NCBI GenBank assembly: GCA_031213475.1
Contig: JARUPZ010000009.1
Location: forward strand, 3,435,001 to 3,499,000
Length of the DNA: 64,000 bases
From: Nereocystis luetkeana
Taxonomy: Eukaryota > Sar > Phaeophyceae > Laminariales > Laminariaceae
Direction: 5' to 3'
Under the pieces are notes generated by a model. The model searched no databases. It had not been told where the DNA came from and saw only the letters and a list, made by a program, of their open reading frames with translations. The position numbers were made by a program, and so were the translations under genes. Numbering within the stretch: position 1 is the first letter of the stretch; the number at the start of each line of letters is the position of its first letter. This document shows, one piece after another, positions 42,046 through 51,845 of this stretch.

Positions 42046-43460
42046 CGTAGCTGCCGAATTTCAATTTGGTGATTCTACAGCGCGCTATTCAAACACCGAT
42101 TGGGCACGGGAACAACAGGCCGAGCCCACGTGCAACGCCGCCATGCGTTACATAGCCCTTGGCCGGAGGTAAATTATTTCAGCCGACTTTCGGTCGTGTT
42201 TCCCTTCCCACCAGCGCTCTCCTTTTTCGGGGGTTCAAGAGCTGGCTACCAAAGACCGTTTACACACTACCGACGCGGGCATCGTTTTACTCATCCGGCA
42301 GCTGTCCCCCTCCCCTGCGTCTGGCACGCAACGCCCATTGGGTCGTGCGGCCTGTTAATTGAATGACGAGCCTATTCGCATTTATGCGCCGCTCCTTATG
42401 CGCCCCTGGGTCATGCAGGCTTGCCATCTTACGGCTTCCTGACACATAGGAACTGCGCGCACCCCACGTATGCTCAAACGTTGCTACTGGTGAATCGGTA
42501 TCAGCATTTGCACCCGGCGGTGGCTAAGGAACTGCTTGATGCGCCAAGCACGGAAAACGTCGCGGCAGAACGTTCGGTGGCCCATCATCACATTTATATT
42601 GCCAGAAGGGCCCGGCATCGCCGTCAGCATCGATAATTTCGGCCCCCTCCCGGTGACGCCTCGAGGAAATACCTACATCTTGCTTTTCACGTATCGTTTC
42701 AGCCGACAAGCCGACATTTACGCCCTCACTGCGGCAGAGTTCATCGCTGAGGGCACGGCTAACATTCTTATCAACCGGTATATTCCGCTCTGGGGGTGCC
42801 CGCGCAGCATCCTCTCGCACAAGGGCCTCCAGTTCTGCTCCAAGCTGTTTTCGGGGTTCGAAAAATTGCCACCAGCTTCAACCACCCAAACGGCAACGGT
42901 GAGGTGGAACGTGTGAACCACACGATAGCCCAGATGCTGGCAATGGTCGTCAACGAGATCCAGAACAACTTGGATGAACAGCTCCCTCATGTCGAATTTG
43001 CGTACAACAATTTATTCAGTGCCGCCATGGGCTTGGCTCCCAACGAGGTACATACGGGCCGGCTTTGACGCCTCCCCCTCGCGATGTTTGAGCGTGCTGG
43101 AGTCGCCGGCAGCCAACATTTGACCCACGTCCACCTGGCCTATTCCGACTTGGCAATGAACCACCAGCAGTGCGGGTACGATATCGTTCGCGAACACCAC
43201 GCCCTCACTGTTGCCCGTGTGAACCACCGCAACTCCGCCCTCGCCGACGCTCTGCGTCCGGTGCCCAGATTTGACGTTGGCGGCTGGGCGTGGGTGTACA
43301 ATACGGCGGCCAACATCCGCCAGGGGGCAAAACCCGACACGGACGCCAAGGTCCTCAAGGCCAAACTCTTACTCAACTGGACAGGCCCCTACTAAGTTCT
43401 CGCAGTTGGCCCCTGCTCCGCAGCGGACACCCTGAACGGGTCTCTTCTTGGGGCAAAGCT
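42046..43460 (+). pseudogene. pol: Gypsy integrase
   Basis: In shifting + frames: TDWAREQQAEPTCNAAMRYI; then the zinc region (QACHLT, later a frame with QARKTSRQNVRWPI, where one zinc Cys is lost); then GIAVSIDNFGPLPVTPRGNT (first catalytic Asp) and NRYIPLWGCPRSILSHKGLQ. In the last, the second Asp of the usual SDNG has become His-Lys. HPNGNGEVERVNHTIAQMLA then carries the Glu, and HVEFAYNNLFSAAMGLAPNE follows. The loss of one catalytic Asp plus frameshifts makes it inactive. Integrase would insert the element's cDNA. Confidence 0.9.
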
Positions 43461-43469
43461 CCTGTATTT

Positions 43470-43830
43470 GGGTCTTCCTTCGATATGCCCGGCGTGGATG
43501 CTCGTCGGCGCGTTTAAAGTTCAAAGCCACACGCCCTGTGCCAACCCCCCCCGACCGTGTAGAGCTGCCGAAGTATTTGCCAGCGGGATTGAGGCAGTAC
43601 GTGCTCAACAAGTTCTCCAAGAATTTCCCCCCGTACCACGTCACCCAGGACGACGTCTCGACACCTCTTCACCGACTCGAAGTGGAAAAGATTACCGGAC
43701 ACCAATCAGTTCGAGGTCGAGGTGGCGTCATCGCAGTGATGTACGAGACGCACTAAACTGGACTTTCCCGTCCATCCTGGGAACGGGAAATGGACCTTCA
43801 GCTTTCTCGACACGCCTGTTTGCGCTACTG
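43470..43830 (+). pseudogene. pol: Chromodomain-like C-terminal region of integrase
   Basis: A + frame has LHRLEVEKITGHQSVRGRGG then VMYETH, a stop, and TGLSRPSWEREMDLQLSRH. The spacing E-V-E-K-I ... W-x-G-x6-W-E is that of a chromodomain, in which the stop replaces the expected Trp. Chromodomains on gypsy integrases can direct insertion to chosen chromatin. Assignment is by pattern only. Confidence 0.55.
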
Positions 43831-43859
43831 AGCCGGCACCCCGAACCAGCATCGTCAAA

Positions 43860-44270
43860 ACAACAGTCTGTACCGCCGAATGACAATCGGCGCGGCACAA
43901 CGGGAACTCTCTCGGAATAACGGCCAGCGGTTTCTGGCGTCCGGCTATGGCTGCGTCTCGCACGCCGACTGGCTCCGCCGATACTGCAACACCGTGCTTC
44001 ACAACAGGGCCCATTTTGGGCACAAGGGCGACGACGTGCTGTGGTGGCTCGGGAAAATCAGCGCGACTACGCCGACGGATGGAGTATATTTAGTTCGAGT
44101 TTTGGACGACCCGGGACCGATCAAGCATCCTCTTTCTCCGGCGCACTACACGACTTCGACGAGAGCTGTACGTGGCTCGTGGTGTCTACAAATTCACTTG
44201 GCTAGCTCGTTTGCACGGGGGGTCCAGCGTAACGTAGACGAATCTCGAGGTGCCGCCGTGGATAGCTGAT
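43860..44270 (+). pseudogene. Extra C-terminal domain after the chromodomain
   Basis: A + frame of 129 residues contains VLWWLGKISATTPTDGVYLV followed by RVLDDPGPIKHPLSP. The W-L-G-K-I ... Y-L-V-R-x-L-D-D pattern resembles small barrel (Tudor- or SH3-like) domains. This is a guess from pattern. It ends at TGA near 44,267. From 44,271 to 44,848 there is T-rich 3' UTR with no motif and only a weak purine stretch before the LTR. Confidence 0.4.
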
Positions 44271-44848
44271 TTCCGCTTCCCGGCTGCGCTCGATTTGTTT
44301 TTCTTGACGTTTTCCTGGATTTTGGGCGGTGGTCTTTTTAGTTGTTGACGTCTTCCGCGTTTTCAGGTTGCGATATTTTTTTTTTTTTCTGGCAGGTGTG
44401 TTCCTGGGTTGTTTGTTTGAGTGTTTTCTTGAGCTTGGTTGGGGATATGTTTTGCGCATTCTGTCCTGCGTACCCCCCCGCTCTGTGTCGCGACTGGTTT
44501 GGGTAATCGTGCTACTCATTTATGGCACAAGACACGTTTCCCGAGTAGTAGGTTGGGATTTTGATGTCTCTTGACATCTTCCGTGATATTTTTCTCCTCG
44601 TCTTCTTTTAAGTTCCCTCTTCACTTTCCTTGCATCTTCCTCGCCCCTCCCTGTCGCGGGTGACATGGAGATGGTTTTCGTTGACGATTCCATCCTGGCT
44701 CTTAAGGCTACGCTTTCCTTCCATTTTTTTTACGTACTTTGACGGCCTCGTTGCCTTGCCGCATCTTCGACTCATGTACTAGTTGTGGAATCGGGGTTTC
44801 CATGAATTTCCCATAATTCTGCATATACGGCTCATCAGAGTGGGCTAG

Positions 44849-45123
44849 TGTTTCGATACTACTCTGTATGAGGTTGAAATCCCAGTAATTACCTGAGTCT
44901 GGCACTGGGATCGTATTTGGAGTACTTGGAAGGCGTATCTTAGGTTGAAAACCAGGGGTTCTCCAGAGAGGCACGAGCGTGGTCTCAGCCTCCGTCGTGC
45001 ACGAAAGGATTAAAGTGGCTATTCCATCTTTAAGCGAACATCAACGTGAGTACCAACGATCGCCGGCTTAATAAGCAGACCTGTCCAAGGATACAAAGTG
45101 TCCCGCAGTCCGTGATCTTAAGA
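44849..45123 (+). repeat. Gypsy 3' LTR
   Basis: 275 bp, TGTTT to TTAAGA, aligned with the 5' LTR along its length. The last bases differ from the expected TAACA. The GTTG duplication follows at 45,124. Confidence 0.9.
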
Positions 45124-45127
45124 GTTG

Positions 45128-45390
45128 AACATACAGCAGGACGGCTGCTGCTGAGTGTGTGTTCTTCGTACTATAAAAATATTTCCACCCGTTGACACCC
45201 CGCACAACAAGTGCCCGTGCTGATTATTGTGTCCTTTAGAGATGCAAGCTATCTCTGTGCACCCAAAGTTACGCCAAGGAGATACTGAGCTTTGTAAATA
45301 AAATAATTTTCTCGAGGAAATTTCCACTGCGACAATTAATATCAATAGCCCCTAAAACCGAGAAGGGGGTTGGGGTGTGGGGGTGGAAGG
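45128..45390. other. No recognised feature
   Basis: Short flank of the gypsy element; no motif. Confidence 0.4.
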
Positions 45391-45506
45391 GGGATATAGC
45401 TCGGAGGTCTATGGCGCCCAGCACCATGAAAGCTCGGTGGTCTATGGTTCCCAGCACCATGATTTCGATGGTGGGTTCAATTCCCGGGTTGCGCCGGTTT
45501 TTTTTT
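45391..45506 (+). ncRNA. tRNA-like Pol III unit with duplicated A box
   Basis: GGGATATAGCTCGGAGG starts a tRNA-like 5' end. A 33-bp stretch (AGCTCGG-GGTCTATGG, then CCAGCACCATGA) is present twice in tandem at 45,398 and 45,431. A B-box-like GGGTTCAATTCCC lies at 45,473 and a run of nine T at 45,498-45,506, a strong Pol III terminator. A CACCAT/ATGGTG stem lies where an anticodon stem would be. Acceptor and T arms do not pair fully, so it is a tRNA-derived unit and not a working tRNA. Confidence 0.6.
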
Positions 45507-45808
45507 ATCCGACGCGGTTTTCGACCGTTCGACTAGTTATCACCGTTCGCGGTTGGCGCTTCGCGCTCACGGCCTCCCGCGGGTCCTGCGGAGAGCTCAT
45601 TGCGTGTCTGCACCCTGTGCGTGGTCTGCACCTTGTGGGTGGGAAGAGGGTGCCAAATGGAATCATATCCGGGTTGGATCGGGTCCGAGTTGGATCAGGA
45701 GAGCCAAGCATGGTCATGTTTTGTTTTCCCGCTGTATTGGGAATTATTCCGAGGAATTTGTTTTCCACCATAAATATGGAGGACTCTACTACTAGAACCA
45801 GTATGTCC
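45507..45808. other. No recognised feature
   Basis: About 300 bp between the tRNA-like unit and the second copia element; a tandem GGTTGGATCGGGT-like phrase near 45,672-45,698 only. Confidence 0.4.
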
Positions 45809-46160
45809 TGTTTGTGATATGCGGTAGCTTGATACAGGTCTACGGATATTGGGGGTTTCATGTATTGTGGGGTTTCGTATAATGTATCGGGAGATTATTT
45901 AGTATGCCTCGTGGATGAAGGGATGGAGCTGATCCTCCGGGAGCAGTCGCTGATGATGATAATGATACGGCCCAGGCTTTGATGATAACGATACTGCCTG
46001 TCTATATGTGAGTGGTGCAGTCGATGACAATCTTGGTGTGGCTTACCCCCTGTGTGTGGTGTTTGTGGTGAGGTCTCTGACAGATCGGTATTGATCCAAC
46101 CTGGTGTGTGTTGTGTTTGGTTTATTGTAACTAGTATTTCATTTGCTCTTCCTCAACGAT
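45809..46160 (+). repeat. Copia 2 left LTR
   Basis: Aligns with 48,613-48,970. Shared phrases are GGTAGCTTGATACAG, TGTGGGGTTTCGTAT, GATGATAACGATACTGCCTG followed by TCTATATGTGAGTG, and CAACCTGGTGTGTGTTGTGT. It starts TGTTTGTG; the right edge is approximate. Confidence 0.85.
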
Positions 46161-47081
46161 CATGAGGTCGACCACGCGTGTATCACGTGCACGCGGACGA
46201 CAGCTCCTATGTTCAAACACGATATCGCTATGGTCATCGCCGATCAGCCTCCGCCGCACATGCCGGCCCCTGAACTGCCTTCATGCCCTGCGAGTGAGTT
46301 GGTAACGCCCGACTCATATCGTGAAGCGTGCGAGGATGAACACGGAAACGTGTGGTTCCATGCCATGGACACCGAATTCGACGTTCTGTACCGCGCGAAG
46401 ACGTTCGGTGCTGAGGGGGATGAGAAAGATAGAGGCACATAGCAACGAAACGGAATCAACGTGATCTCTGCTAAGTGGGCTTATTCTTGGAAGGTTAACG
46501 AATTTGTCAAAGTAATGCGGGCAAAGGTCAGGTTAGTAGCGAGGGGCTTTGGACAGCGTGCAGGAGTTGACTATTTCGAGACTTATTCCGTTGCGAGCAG
46601 TTGTTTGCTCGCTGCCGTCGCGTGTGGGATGGGATTGGATTTGTGCCATTTTGATGCAGAGCAGGCGTTTGTCCAGTCACAGTTGAGCGAGGACGTCTCC
46701 ATGCGCCTCCGCAAGGGGTGCGGGCCGATGTCCGCTAAAGTGGTCAAGTTATGTCGCAGCCTGTATGGTTTGAAGCAGGCATCGCGGCAATGGCATCATC
46801 ACTTTGTACGTGGTATGAGGGGTCTTGGTTTTGAGCAGTGTGAGGCTGATGCGTGTGTCATGCGTTTGGTGGAGGCGGGGGCCGTTTCTATCGTAGTAGT
46901 GGTGCATGTGGATGACATATTTGCGATGGGGCTTAATAGTAGGTCTTACCAGTTTTGTGAGGACCTGAACCAGTTCGTTCTTATCAACAACCTGGGGGAG
47001 TTGCGATGGTACGCAGGTTGCCGATTCTCTCGAGACAGGGATGCAGGATTTATTGACGATATCACAGCGGGTTTTCGCTGA
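46143..47081 (+). pseudogene. pol: Copia 2 reverse transcriptase
   Basis: A frame (46,143-46,442) with YREACEDEHGNVWFHAMDTE is the copia pre-RT linker. It ends at a TAG, after which RT begins: ISAKWAYSWKVNEFVKVMRA, ARGFGQRAGVDYFETYSVAS and LCHFDAEQAFVQSQL (motif A). SLYGLKQASRQWHHHF follows, then VVVHVDDIFAMG (motif C, both Asp present). Near 47,045 a small insertion shifts the frame; the protein resumes with LTISQRVFAESTVAKFGV. The core active-site residues survive but the ORF does not. Confidence 0.9.
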
Positions 47082-47856
47082 AAGCACCGTAGCGAAGTTC
47101 GGTGTCACCCGCGGCAAGTGCATTGCTGCGGTGGTTGACCTAAGGCTTGACGTATTTGATAAGGATGAACCAGACGTTGATGAGCCTTTTTGGTCGTTAG
47201 TAGGTCATTTGATGTGGCTGGCGAATCAGACCCGCCCGGAAATCCTTATGGCGGTTCGGGCGGTGGCAAGATACACTGCAGCACCAAAGGTATTGCATTG
47301 GCAGGCATCGTTGCACATCCTTATGTACATCAAATCTACGAGTACGTACGGTATTACGTTTCAGAGGGGTCTGAGTAATAGAGTTCAGTTAGAGTTGTAC
47401 ATGGATGCGGACTACGCGCACGAGGCCAATGACCGGAGGTCTGTCTCTAGTGGAGTTATCATGTGCGCTGGTGCCTGTGTATCGTTCTACTCTAGGACGC
47501 AGAAATCCATTACCCTCTCGTCCACGGAGGTAGAGTATGTGGCGATGGCCACCGGTTTCCGTGATGCGATTATCATGCGTTATCTCTGGAGTTTTATTTT
47601 CCCGGACCGCGATGTTGGATGTACCACGGTGAAGGAAGATAACCAGGGGGCGATGCATTTGGCGAAAAACCCTGTGACCACTCCGAACAGTAAGCACATT
47701 GATGTCCGCCATCACTTCCTTCGGGAACGTGTTGCTAATGGGGAGTTCGAGATTGTCCGCGTATCGTCGGCATTGCAGCATGCTGACTTCCTCACGAAGC
47801 CTTTGCCCACGGAAGCGTTCCGCTTTCATCGCAACTTTGTGATGAATTTGGGGTGA
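47044..47856 (+). pseudogene. pol: Copia 2 RNase H
   Basis: The 271-residue + frame overlaps the end of RT across the frameshift. It contains FWSLVGHLMWLANQTRPEIL, LYMDADYAHEANDRRSVSSG (first Asp), LSSTEVEYVAMATGFRDAI (Glu) and VKEDNQGAMHLAKNP (Asp). HIDVRHHFLRERV and HADFLTKPLP follow. The domain itself is uninterrupted and complete to its stop at 47,854. It is the best-preserved enzyme domain in the window. Confidence 0.92.
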
Positions 47857-48420
47857 TTTTTTTTCAGGTAGTTCTTGGTTTCGGATATTTTCGGGTATTA
47901 TTGGGTGATGGGAACGGGGAAGAGTGATTTTTAGGGAATTGGAAAACAGATTGGGATAGACTAATACGTTGATGTTAAAACGACAAAAGGGTATGTCGAT
48001 GGTCTTGATGAATTGTGCCGTACCCGTTGGCTATTGGTTAAGTATGTACAACGTACTGGTGACCCAAACCTACTAGTATGCATAGTACCTTTTGGATTCA
48101 GATGCATTATGTTGTTGACTTTTGCATACTCCCGGGGTGAACACCCATTAATAGCAGGGGGTCTATTATAGTTCGATTTAATATGTCCTACATTAGAGAC
48201 GTTCTGTTGTTCTGCTCTTCCAGAGTGCAAAATAGGGGGGCCGATGCTATCTGGCGGTACGATATCTATCTGAAGGCGGTGTCATTGATTTGGTTTGTTT
48301 GATAGTTTTACCAACATACTTGCGTTTGTTGGATTTTTTCCCTTCTTAGAGTTTATGTCTTGATATATTTAGTGGGTCTCCGCTGGGATCGAGATTGAGA
48401 GATTTGGTATAGGGATTGAG
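47857..48420 (+). other. Copia 2 3' untranslated region
   Basis: About 560 bp with no open frame of interest. An AAAATAGGGGGGCC stretch at 48,228 looks like a second purine tract. Confidence 0.5.
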
Positions 48421-48560
48421 GTTTTACATTGGCGATTGTGAAGTGTGGATTTTCGATTGCCGTTTTACTTTGGCAACGATGAAGGATGGGATTTGGGGTC
48501 GCCGCTTTATCTTGGCAATGACCTCTTCATGGAATTTGGGGCTTGCCGTTTTACCTGACA
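48421..48560 (+). repeat. 42-bp tandem repeat before the copia 2 purine tract
   Basis: GTTTTACATTGG, GTTTTACTTTGGCAA, GCTTTATCTTGGCAA and GTTTTACCTGACAA start units at 48,421, 48,462, 48,504 and 48,548 (spacing 41, 42 and 44 bp). Each ends with GATTT-GGG-TTGCC-like sequence. It lies in the 3' UTR of the element. Confidence 0.7.
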
Positions 48561-48599
48561 ACTGGTGATAAGATATTCGAGACCTATCGTATCGTGCAC

Positions 48600-48612
48600 G
48601 GAATAGGGGGGC
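48600..48612 (+). promoter_or_regulatory. Probable polypurine tract of copia 2
   Basis: GGAATAGGGGGGC lies directly before the right LTR, the correct position for the plus-strand primer of a + oriented element. Confidence 0.6.
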
Positions 48613-48970
48613 TGTTAGTGGTAAACGGTAGCTTGATACAGATCTACGGATATTGGAGGTTTCCTATATTGTGGGGTTTCGTATTATGTATCGGGGCATT
48701 ATTTAGTTTGCCTCGTGGATGGAGGGATGGAGCTGCTCTTCCGGGAACAGTCGCTGATGTGAATGATACGGCTCAGGCATCGATGATAACGATACTGCCT
48801 GTCTATATGTGAGTGCTGCAGTCGGTGACAATCTTGGTGCGGCTTACCTCCTGTTACTGTGTATGGTTTACGTGGTGGGGTCTCGGACTGGACGGTATTG
48901 ACCCAACCTGGTGTGTGTTGTGTTTGGCCTATTAATTATTGTATAAGTATTTCATTTTCTCTCCTCGACC
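48613..48970 (+). repeat. Copia 2 right LTR
   Basis: Direct repeat of 45,809-46,160, starting TGTTAGTG, with numerous substitutions and small indels. The outer edge is approximate. Confidence 0.85.
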
Positions 48971-49879
48971 TACGCCATAGGGGCACGCCGCGTGGTTACA
49001 TAGGCCACGTTATACAGCAAGCGTATTCAAACATGTCCTTAACTCATCTCTATGGCAATTTGGCAAACCGGTTTCGGGTCCTGGAAATCGAGGTTTCAGC
49101 ACCTTCGCAGGCGTATTTGAACAGGGAAACGAACCAATCGGGCCCACTTTTGTTGAAGTCCCATCCTTCATTGTGCGAGAGGCATGCAACGCCGTTTCCG
49201 TTTTTTCAGGATTGATTGCATTTTCAACAATAATATATTGTCGATACGCTCCGGTTTCCTCTATTCAGTTTCGGACGCGACATATCTGAGAAAGAGGCAA
49301 TTTTTTCTGCTAATACGTAGATCTATATCTGAAAATAAATGCCTTGTTGTTTTTTTTGTCCTGAAAGTGACAAAATCGTAAAAATATCGAACGACACCCC
49401 TGAAGAAAAGGAAATTGGGTCTAGATACCTCTCCCTAAAAGACTGCAAGTGTTCTGATAGAAGCGAGCCTGATTCCGTTGGACTCCCTGTCTAAAATACG
49501 TGAAAGCACGTATAAAGCACAGTTTCGGGTACGTTTTCGGTTTTCAAAACCCTCCCACAAGAGATGGCTTTATGTCGTTGAGCATTAAGCGGCGTAGACT
49601 ATGCAGTGAGAAATCATCGTACAGACGCGTCAGGAACGACACACACACATTACATAAGAGAGAGAAAATGAGTCTAAAATGATACACAGGAGTAAAACAC
49701 AATCGAAAGCAAAATCAAACAACAATGTATACATAGAGAAGCGTGTAATGAACAAAGAAGGCACACTAGCAACAACAGGCCAAACCATTCCAGGTAGCCC
49801 ACCAAAAAAAAGATCACAAAATCGTCCAGGTGGCGGCAGCAATTTGTGGCACGGCTATAGCAAAGGCCGGTTGTACCGG
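48971..49879. other. No recognised gene
   Basis: About 900 bp with frames under 70 residues. Nothing is recognised. Confidence 0.4.
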
Positions 49880-50195
49880 TAAATATTCCATCACAGTAGT
49901 TACTACTGAGCAGCCTTCGAATGAGCTGTCGCTCAGGCTGGAAGTCCGCGGCATCGCCGCGGTAGCCAGCATCTAGATAAATCACAATAGAGCCAGGGTA
50001 TATCGCTTTTTGCGCCCACCCGAAGGCACGATACGGAGCATGACTGTTCTGACGAGCTCCTCTCACAGGGCTGGCCAAGGCGTTTCGCAGGATCATTTTG
50101 GTTCTCTGATACACCACATGGTTCTGGACATACGGCTTGGTTCTCATTTAGGCTTCGTTCCCATTTTTCCGATTTATCTGTTACTGTAGAAGTCG
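49880..50195 (-). repeat. Inverted-pair repeat E, left arm (with conserved frame)
   Basis: Reverse complement of 51,440-51,745 at about 85-90% by eye. The minus strand carries an open frame (part of 49,674-50,147) with RTKPYVQNHVVYQ, NSHAPYRAFGWAQKAIYPGS and DAGYRGDAADFQPERQLIRR. The right arm encodes almost the same peptide. Most changes are silent or conservative, as expected of a sequence that was once selected as protein. The family is not recognised. The frame extends beyond the homology as a hydrophobic Cys/Leu tail. Confidence 0.7.
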
Positions 50196-50367
50196 ATCTG
50201 GCACTTCCCTTCCTGCGTTCGTCAACCACGCATAATATCCATTACGAAAGGGATGCGTCAGACAAGAAACAACAAAAACTACACTGCCGGCTCGTCATAC
50301 ACCGACGTAAAACAACAAGAGTTATTTCTGTTGTTTTTCAATAAAAAGGACAAGAGGGAACATTAAG

Positions 50368-50945
50368 GTTCATTCTTATCGGATGGCGTTTTTTCCGCAA
50401 TTTCCAAAGTTAGAAAATAGTTGGAGATAGGTATCAATATACTGAGGCGTTCTGTCACCATTCGTGAAATTCTCCTCCACCAAAAATATCAAGTTCGTTA
50501 ACACTCCAATATTTGGAATAAAAACCCAGGAAAATATGGAAGATATAATATTGCGCGAAAAAAATATCGTAGATTTGCAAAAAAAGCTCTCCGTCTCCGA
50601 TAAAAATGACCCTAAGAGAGATAAAAAAGAAGAATAGAATCGCGGAGGATCAAAATGTCAAGAAAAAAATGAAAATTCCGGAGGGCAGACCACGCTACCC
50701 ATTTTTTAAGTAAAAACATCGCTCAAGACCCCTTCTGCTAGATTGCTATACCTACTCCACCGAGGCGTTCTGTCATAATTCGCTAGTTAATGTCTTCCGA
50801 AGGAAAAAATTAAGAAAGCTAGATTTTAAATATATATATGTTTGGGAATACAAAATGAGGGAAATGTGGAAGATAGAATAAAAGAAATACATGTAGAAAT
50901 AGTGAGAAATGTATTTCTCCAACAAGAATGAACCGGTCTTTATCG
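50368..50945 (+). repeat. Repeat D, tandem pair with period about 320 bp
   Basis: GAGGCGTTCTGTCACCATTC at 50,442 and GAGGCGTTCTGTCATAATTC at 50,761 head two similar AT-rich units. Each runs through GGAAAATATGGAAGATATAA or GGAAATGTGGAAGATAGAA. A related sequence lies in inverse orientation near 30,745-30,960. This pair sits between the two arms of repeat E. Confidence 0.6.
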
Positions 50946-51439
50946 CACCCTAATTTTTGGAAACATTCGTACGACACATAGAATACGTCGAAATCAGTAT
51001 CATTGACTGAAGGAATAATAATGCTTGTGTGGAGGCTCTGTCTATGTGAAGAGAGATGGCAGAGGTGGCACTGAAGTGTCAGTGAAGATCACCCGTGATG
51101 AAGGAATATGATGGTTTGAAATTGGGGCTTAAGTGGCCATTATAAAAGGAATCTTGATCTCAGAGATCAAGAGAAGAGGAAAGAAGATGGAGTGCAGGAG
51201 CGGGGAAGAGTGGAGGAGAGGAGTGGAGGAGTGGAGAAGAGCGAGGAGAGTGGAGGAGTGATCGTGTGTAATATGAAATTAGTTCGCTTCTAAATAGTGG
51301 CCATTTCATAGTACCACTTACTCGTGAAGTCGCAATTGCGTTGACCTTGTTTGCTACCTGGTAGAGTTTATGCCGGTCACTCATGATGATTGGTGAAACT
51401 ATACATTTTAAGCCAGAACCTCGAATGAGCTTTGCCCGA
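50946..51439. other. No gene; GGAGGAG-rich patch
   Basis: At 51,170-51,262 there is purine-rich low-complexity sequence of GAGTGGAGGA words. Nothing else is recognised. Confidence 0.5.
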
Positions 51440-51745
51440 CATAGGACAAATCGGAAAAATGGTAACGAAGCCTAAAACGAGAACCAAGCCGTATCTCCAG
51501 AACCATGTGGTATATCAGATAACCAAAATGATCCTGCGAAACCCCTTGCCCAGCCCTGTGAGAGGGGCTCGTCAGAACGGTCATGCTCCATCTCGTGCCT
51601 TCGGGTGGGCGCAAAAAGCGATATACGCTGGCTCTATTGTGATTTCTCTAAATGCTGGCTACCGCGGCGATGCCGCGGACTTCCAGCCTGAGCGACAGCT
51701 CATTCGAAGGCTGCTGTACAGCCCCACAGGACTGTCAACCTTTTT
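51440..51745 (+). repeat. Inverted-pair repeat E, right arm (with conserved frame)
   Basis: The + strand frame at 51,432-51,779 reads RTKPYLQNHVVYQ, RNPLPSPVRGARQNGHAPSR, FGWAQKAIYAGS and GYRGDAADFQPERQLIRRLL. It matches the left arm residue for residue with few changes. It opens with MPDIGQIGKMVTKPK. No signal peptide or known motif is visible. Confidence 0.7.
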
Positions 51746-51795
51746 TCTTGGAGTTGTACACAATTGGTTTGCTTTCTAAAATAACCCGTCCGTTC

Positions 51796-51838
51796 TCATT
51801 TTTTGCTTCGTTCCCATTTTTGCGTTTTGTCTGTTAAC
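51796..51838 (-). repeat. Extra copy of the repeat E terminus
   Basis: TTCTCATTTTTTGCTTCGTT (51,798) with CCCATTTTTGCGTTTTGTCT after it matches the outer end of the left arm (50,150-50,193). It is the reverse complement of the start of the right arm (51,450-51,487). The right arm is therefore bracketed by short inverted termini of about 40 bp, like a small transposable unit. Confidence 0.5.
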
Positions 51839-51845
51839 CTGGTGC

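Larger units (their letters stand above)
31338..45123 (+). mobile_element. Ty3/gypsy retrotransposon with NADAR domain and internal inversion
   Basis: A 13.8-kb element lies between related 279- and 275-bp LTRs with a GTTG duplication. Order on the + strand: primer site, repeat-rich 5' region, Gag with zinc knuckle, Pro/Ser-rich linker, and the N-terminal half of a NADAR domain. Next comes an inverted block (38,275-40,898) holding, on the minus strand, the NADAR C-terminal half, protease region, RT and most of RNase H. The + strand then resumes with the RNase H C-terminal tail, a repeat-rich spacer, integrase, a chromodomain-like region and a further C-terminal domain. Stops, frameshifts and lost catalytic residues show the copy is inactive. 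LTR divergence is much higher than in the copia element at 7.6 kb. Confidence 0.92.
45809..48970 (+). mobile_element. Ty1/copia element 2, internally deleted
   Basis: Direct repeats at 45,809-46,160 and 48,613-48,970 serve as LTRs. Between them only the end of pol remains: a pre-RT linker, RT and RNase H on the + strand. Gag, protease and integrase are absent, because coding sequence starts right at the inner edge of the left LTR. A GGGGGG-containing purine tract precedes the right LTR. LTRs have diverged at many positions, so it is older than the copia element at 7.6 kb. I found no clear target duplication. Its protein differs from that of the first copia element. Confidence 0.88.
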
